Below, piece by piece: positions 5,165-6,029 of a DNA stretch of 6,029 bases. Within the stretch, counting starts at the first letter, position 1. Every line of letters begins with the position of its first letter. The stretch is from assembly GCA_937917475.1 (NCBI GenBank), contig CALDNF010000056.1:1-6029 (forward strand), given 5' to 3'. The notes below the pieces were generated by a model. That model worked only from the letters and a program-made list of their open reading frames with translations, did not search any database and was not told the origin of the DNA. The stretch is from an uncultured Faecalibacterium sp. (GTDB lineage Bacteria; Bacillota; Clostridia; Oscillospirales; Ruminococcaceae). The position numbers were made by a program, and so were the translations under genes.

Positions 5165-5186
5165 GAGCTATCATAAAACCATCAAG

Positions 5187-5205
5187 GGCGGCAAGGATGG
5201 CCGCT
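5187..5205 (+). other. Small hairpin in the citrate lyase 5' leader
   Basis: GCGGC (5188-5192) pairs with GCCGC (5200-5204) around loop AAGGATG; an outer G-T pair is possible. No T-tract follows, so it is not a terminator. It lies 45 nt before the citD start and leaves the ribosome site free. Function unknown. Confidence 0.3.
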
Positions 5206-5235
5206 GAACGGTATTATAAGAAGTGTAAACGCACC

Positions 5236-5242
5236 AAGGAGG
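5236..5242 (+). promoter_or_regulatory. Strong ribosome binding site of citD
   Basis: AAGGAGG, near-complete complementarity to the 16S rRNA tail, 7 nt before ATG 5250. It fixes the citD start and suggests high expression. Confidence 0.85.
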
Positions 5243-5249
5243 AAAAAGC

Positions 5250-5549
5250 ATGGAGATCAAGAAGGCAGCCACTGCTGGCACTCTGGAATCCAGCGACTGC
5301 ATGGTGACGGTTGAGCCGGGCGAGGGCAAGATCGATTTCTCCCTCGAGAGCTCTGTCATCAACCAGTATGGCAACCAGCTGCGCAAGGTCGCACTGGAAA
5401 CTCTGAAGAACCTGGACATCGACAACGTCCGCATCACCATTGTGGACAAGGGCGCACTGGATTGCACCCTGAAGGCCCGCATCGAGGGTGCGGTGTTCCG
5501 CTCCGTCGATCAGTATGAGAATCTGCCCTGGGGAGGTGCCATTCGATGA
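5250..5549 (+). CDS. citD: Citrate lyase acyl carrier protein (gamma subunit)
   Basis: A 99-aa cytosolic protein with the family's N-terminal motif AGTLESSD (9-16). Ser14 is the residue that in characterised CitD proteins carries the 2'-(5''-triphosphoribosyl)-3'-dephospho-CoA group. The conserved DKGALDCTLKARIEGAVFR block (about 66-84) also matches CitD. The acetyl or citryl thioester on this arm is passed between CitF (transferase) and CitE (lyase) when citrate is split to acetate and oxaloacetate. The length agrees with known CitD (about 97-98 aa). It is the first gene of its unit: a promoter, a leader of about 120 nt and a strong ribosome site precede it. Its TGA overlaps the citE ATG. 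All Arg codons are CGC except the last, CGA, which forms part of the overlap. The gene needs CitC, CitX and CitG functions for activation; none is in the window. Confidence 0.96.
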   Translation: MEIKKAATAGTLESSDCMVTVEPGEGKIDFSLESSVINQYGNQLRKVALETLKNLDIDNVRITIVDKGALDCTLKARIEGAVFRSVDQYENLPWGGAIR

Positions 5550-6029
5550 ATAATCCGAACAAGAAGCGCCTGCGCCGCACGATGATGTTCCTGAATGCGC
5601 AGAAGCCCGGCCTGATCAAGGACCCCTACATCTATAAGGCAGACTCCCTGATGCTGGATCTGGAGGACGCTGTTGCAGAGAACCAGAAGGACGTCGCCCG
5701 TTTCAGCCTGTATCATGCGCTGAAGACCGTGGATTACCGCGGTGCAGAGCGCGTGGTCCGTATCAACGGCCTGGACACCCCCTACTGGCGTGAAGACATC
5801 CGCGCCTGCGTGGCCGGCGGCTGCGATTCCATCCGCATCCCCAAGACCGAGCACGCAGAGGATGTCCACCGTGTGGCACAGGCCATCGCAGAGGATGAGA
5901 AGACCTATGGCCGCCCCGAGGGCGATGTCCTGATCATCGCTGCTCTGGAGTCTGCCCGCGGCGTGATGAACGCCCTGGAGATCTGCGAGAGCGACGAGCG
6001 TCTGTTCGGCATCGCACTGTCCGGCGGCG
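5546..6029 (+). CDS. citE: Citrate lyase beta subunit (citryl-CoA lyase), C-terminus cut by window edge
   Basis: 161 codons are present of a protein normally about 290-300 aa. CitE cleaves the citryl thioester to oxaloacetate and the acetyl thioester in the cytosolic CitDEF complex. Diagnostic stretches in order are RRTMMFLNAQ (10-19), IYKADSLMLDLEDAVA (29-44), RINGLD with the substrate-binding type Arg72, IRIPKTEHAEDV (96-107), AALES with the Mg-binding type Glu135, and FGIALSGG at the edge, where related proteins continue with the ED-containing metal motif. GGAGG (5532-5536) lies 9 nt before ATG 5546, within the end of citD, and the ATGA overlap implies coupled translation. The 14 Arg codons are all CGC or CGT. 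Related HpcH/HpaI-family lyases share this fold, but the adjacent citD makes CitE the clear choice. citF is expected downstream. Confidence 0.95.
   Translation, partial: MNNPNKKRLRRTMMFLNAQKPGLIKDPYIYKADSLMLDLEDAVAENQKDVARFSLYHALKTVDYRGAERVVRINGLDTPYWREDIRACVAGGCDSIRIPKTEHAEDVHRVAQAIAEDEKTYGRPEGDVLIIAALESARGVMNALEICESDERLFGIALSGG

Noticed and set aside
5212..5217. Second citD promoter with TATTAT as -10
   Set aside because: No acceptable -35 box lies 16-18 bp upstream and there is no TG extension; the upstream promoter at 5093-5122 is better.
1..6029. tRNA, rRNA, CRISPR array, insertion sequence, phage or toxin-antitoxin genes
   Set aside because: Looked for and not seen: no long direct repeats with spacers, no transposase motifs, no terminal inverted repeats, no clover-leaf sequence, and gaps between genes are explained by promoters and terminators.

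Overview
The window looks like ordinary chromosome from a GC-rich Clostridia-type Firmicute, possibly a gut Ruminococcaceae/Oscillospiraceae relative such as the Faecalibacterium group. The evidence is strong AGGAGG-type ribosome sites, sigma-A promoters, T-rich terminators in short AT-rich gaps between GC-rich genes, a MarR-ABC exporter pair, a YitT/DUF2179 membrane protein and bacterial citrate lyase genes. The genus is inference only. No transposon, phage, tRNA, rRNA, CRISPR or defence gene was seen.

Left part, minus strand (1-2884). A MarR-type repressor gene (1135-1635) is coupled through an ATGA overlap to an ABC exporter half-transporter that runs off the left edge (1-1138). Their promoter (1706-1733) is laid over the terminator hairpin of the next gene upstream. 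Palindromes just downstream of that promoter are good candidates for MarR autoregulation. The upstream gene (1799-2800) is a cytosolic glycerophosphodiester phosphodiesterase family protein with a large internal insertion and its own promoter (2856-2884).

Centre. A 302-bp divergent gap (2801-3102) holds a perfect inverted repeat and a cluster of AAAATC/GATTTT words. It also holds the promoters for the phosphodiesterase (leftward) and for purC (rightward). purC (3103-3972, SAICAR synthetase of purine synthesis) stands alone and ends in a strong terminator. It is followed by a YitT-family membrane protein (4118-4975) with its own extended -10 promoter and terminator.

Right part, plus strand. 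A 274-bp gap (4976-5249) carries an extended -10 promoter overlapped by an inverted repeat, then a leader of about 120 nt with further dyad symmetry. It opens a citrate lyase operon: citD (acyl carrier protein, 5250-5549) and citE (citryl-CoA lyase subunit, from 5546, cut by the right edge), joined by an ATGA overlap. citF would be expected next. The usual activation gene citC is not at the head of this operon.

The genes form five independent transcription units: drug-type export, phosphodiester breakdown, purine synthesis, a membrane protein of unknown role and citrate fermentation. I see no entirely new system. The most interesting material is regulatory: the terminator/promoter overlay, the dyads at the citrate promoter and the repeats between the divergent genes, plus the insertion in the phosphodiesterase and the Cys/His tail of the MarR protein.
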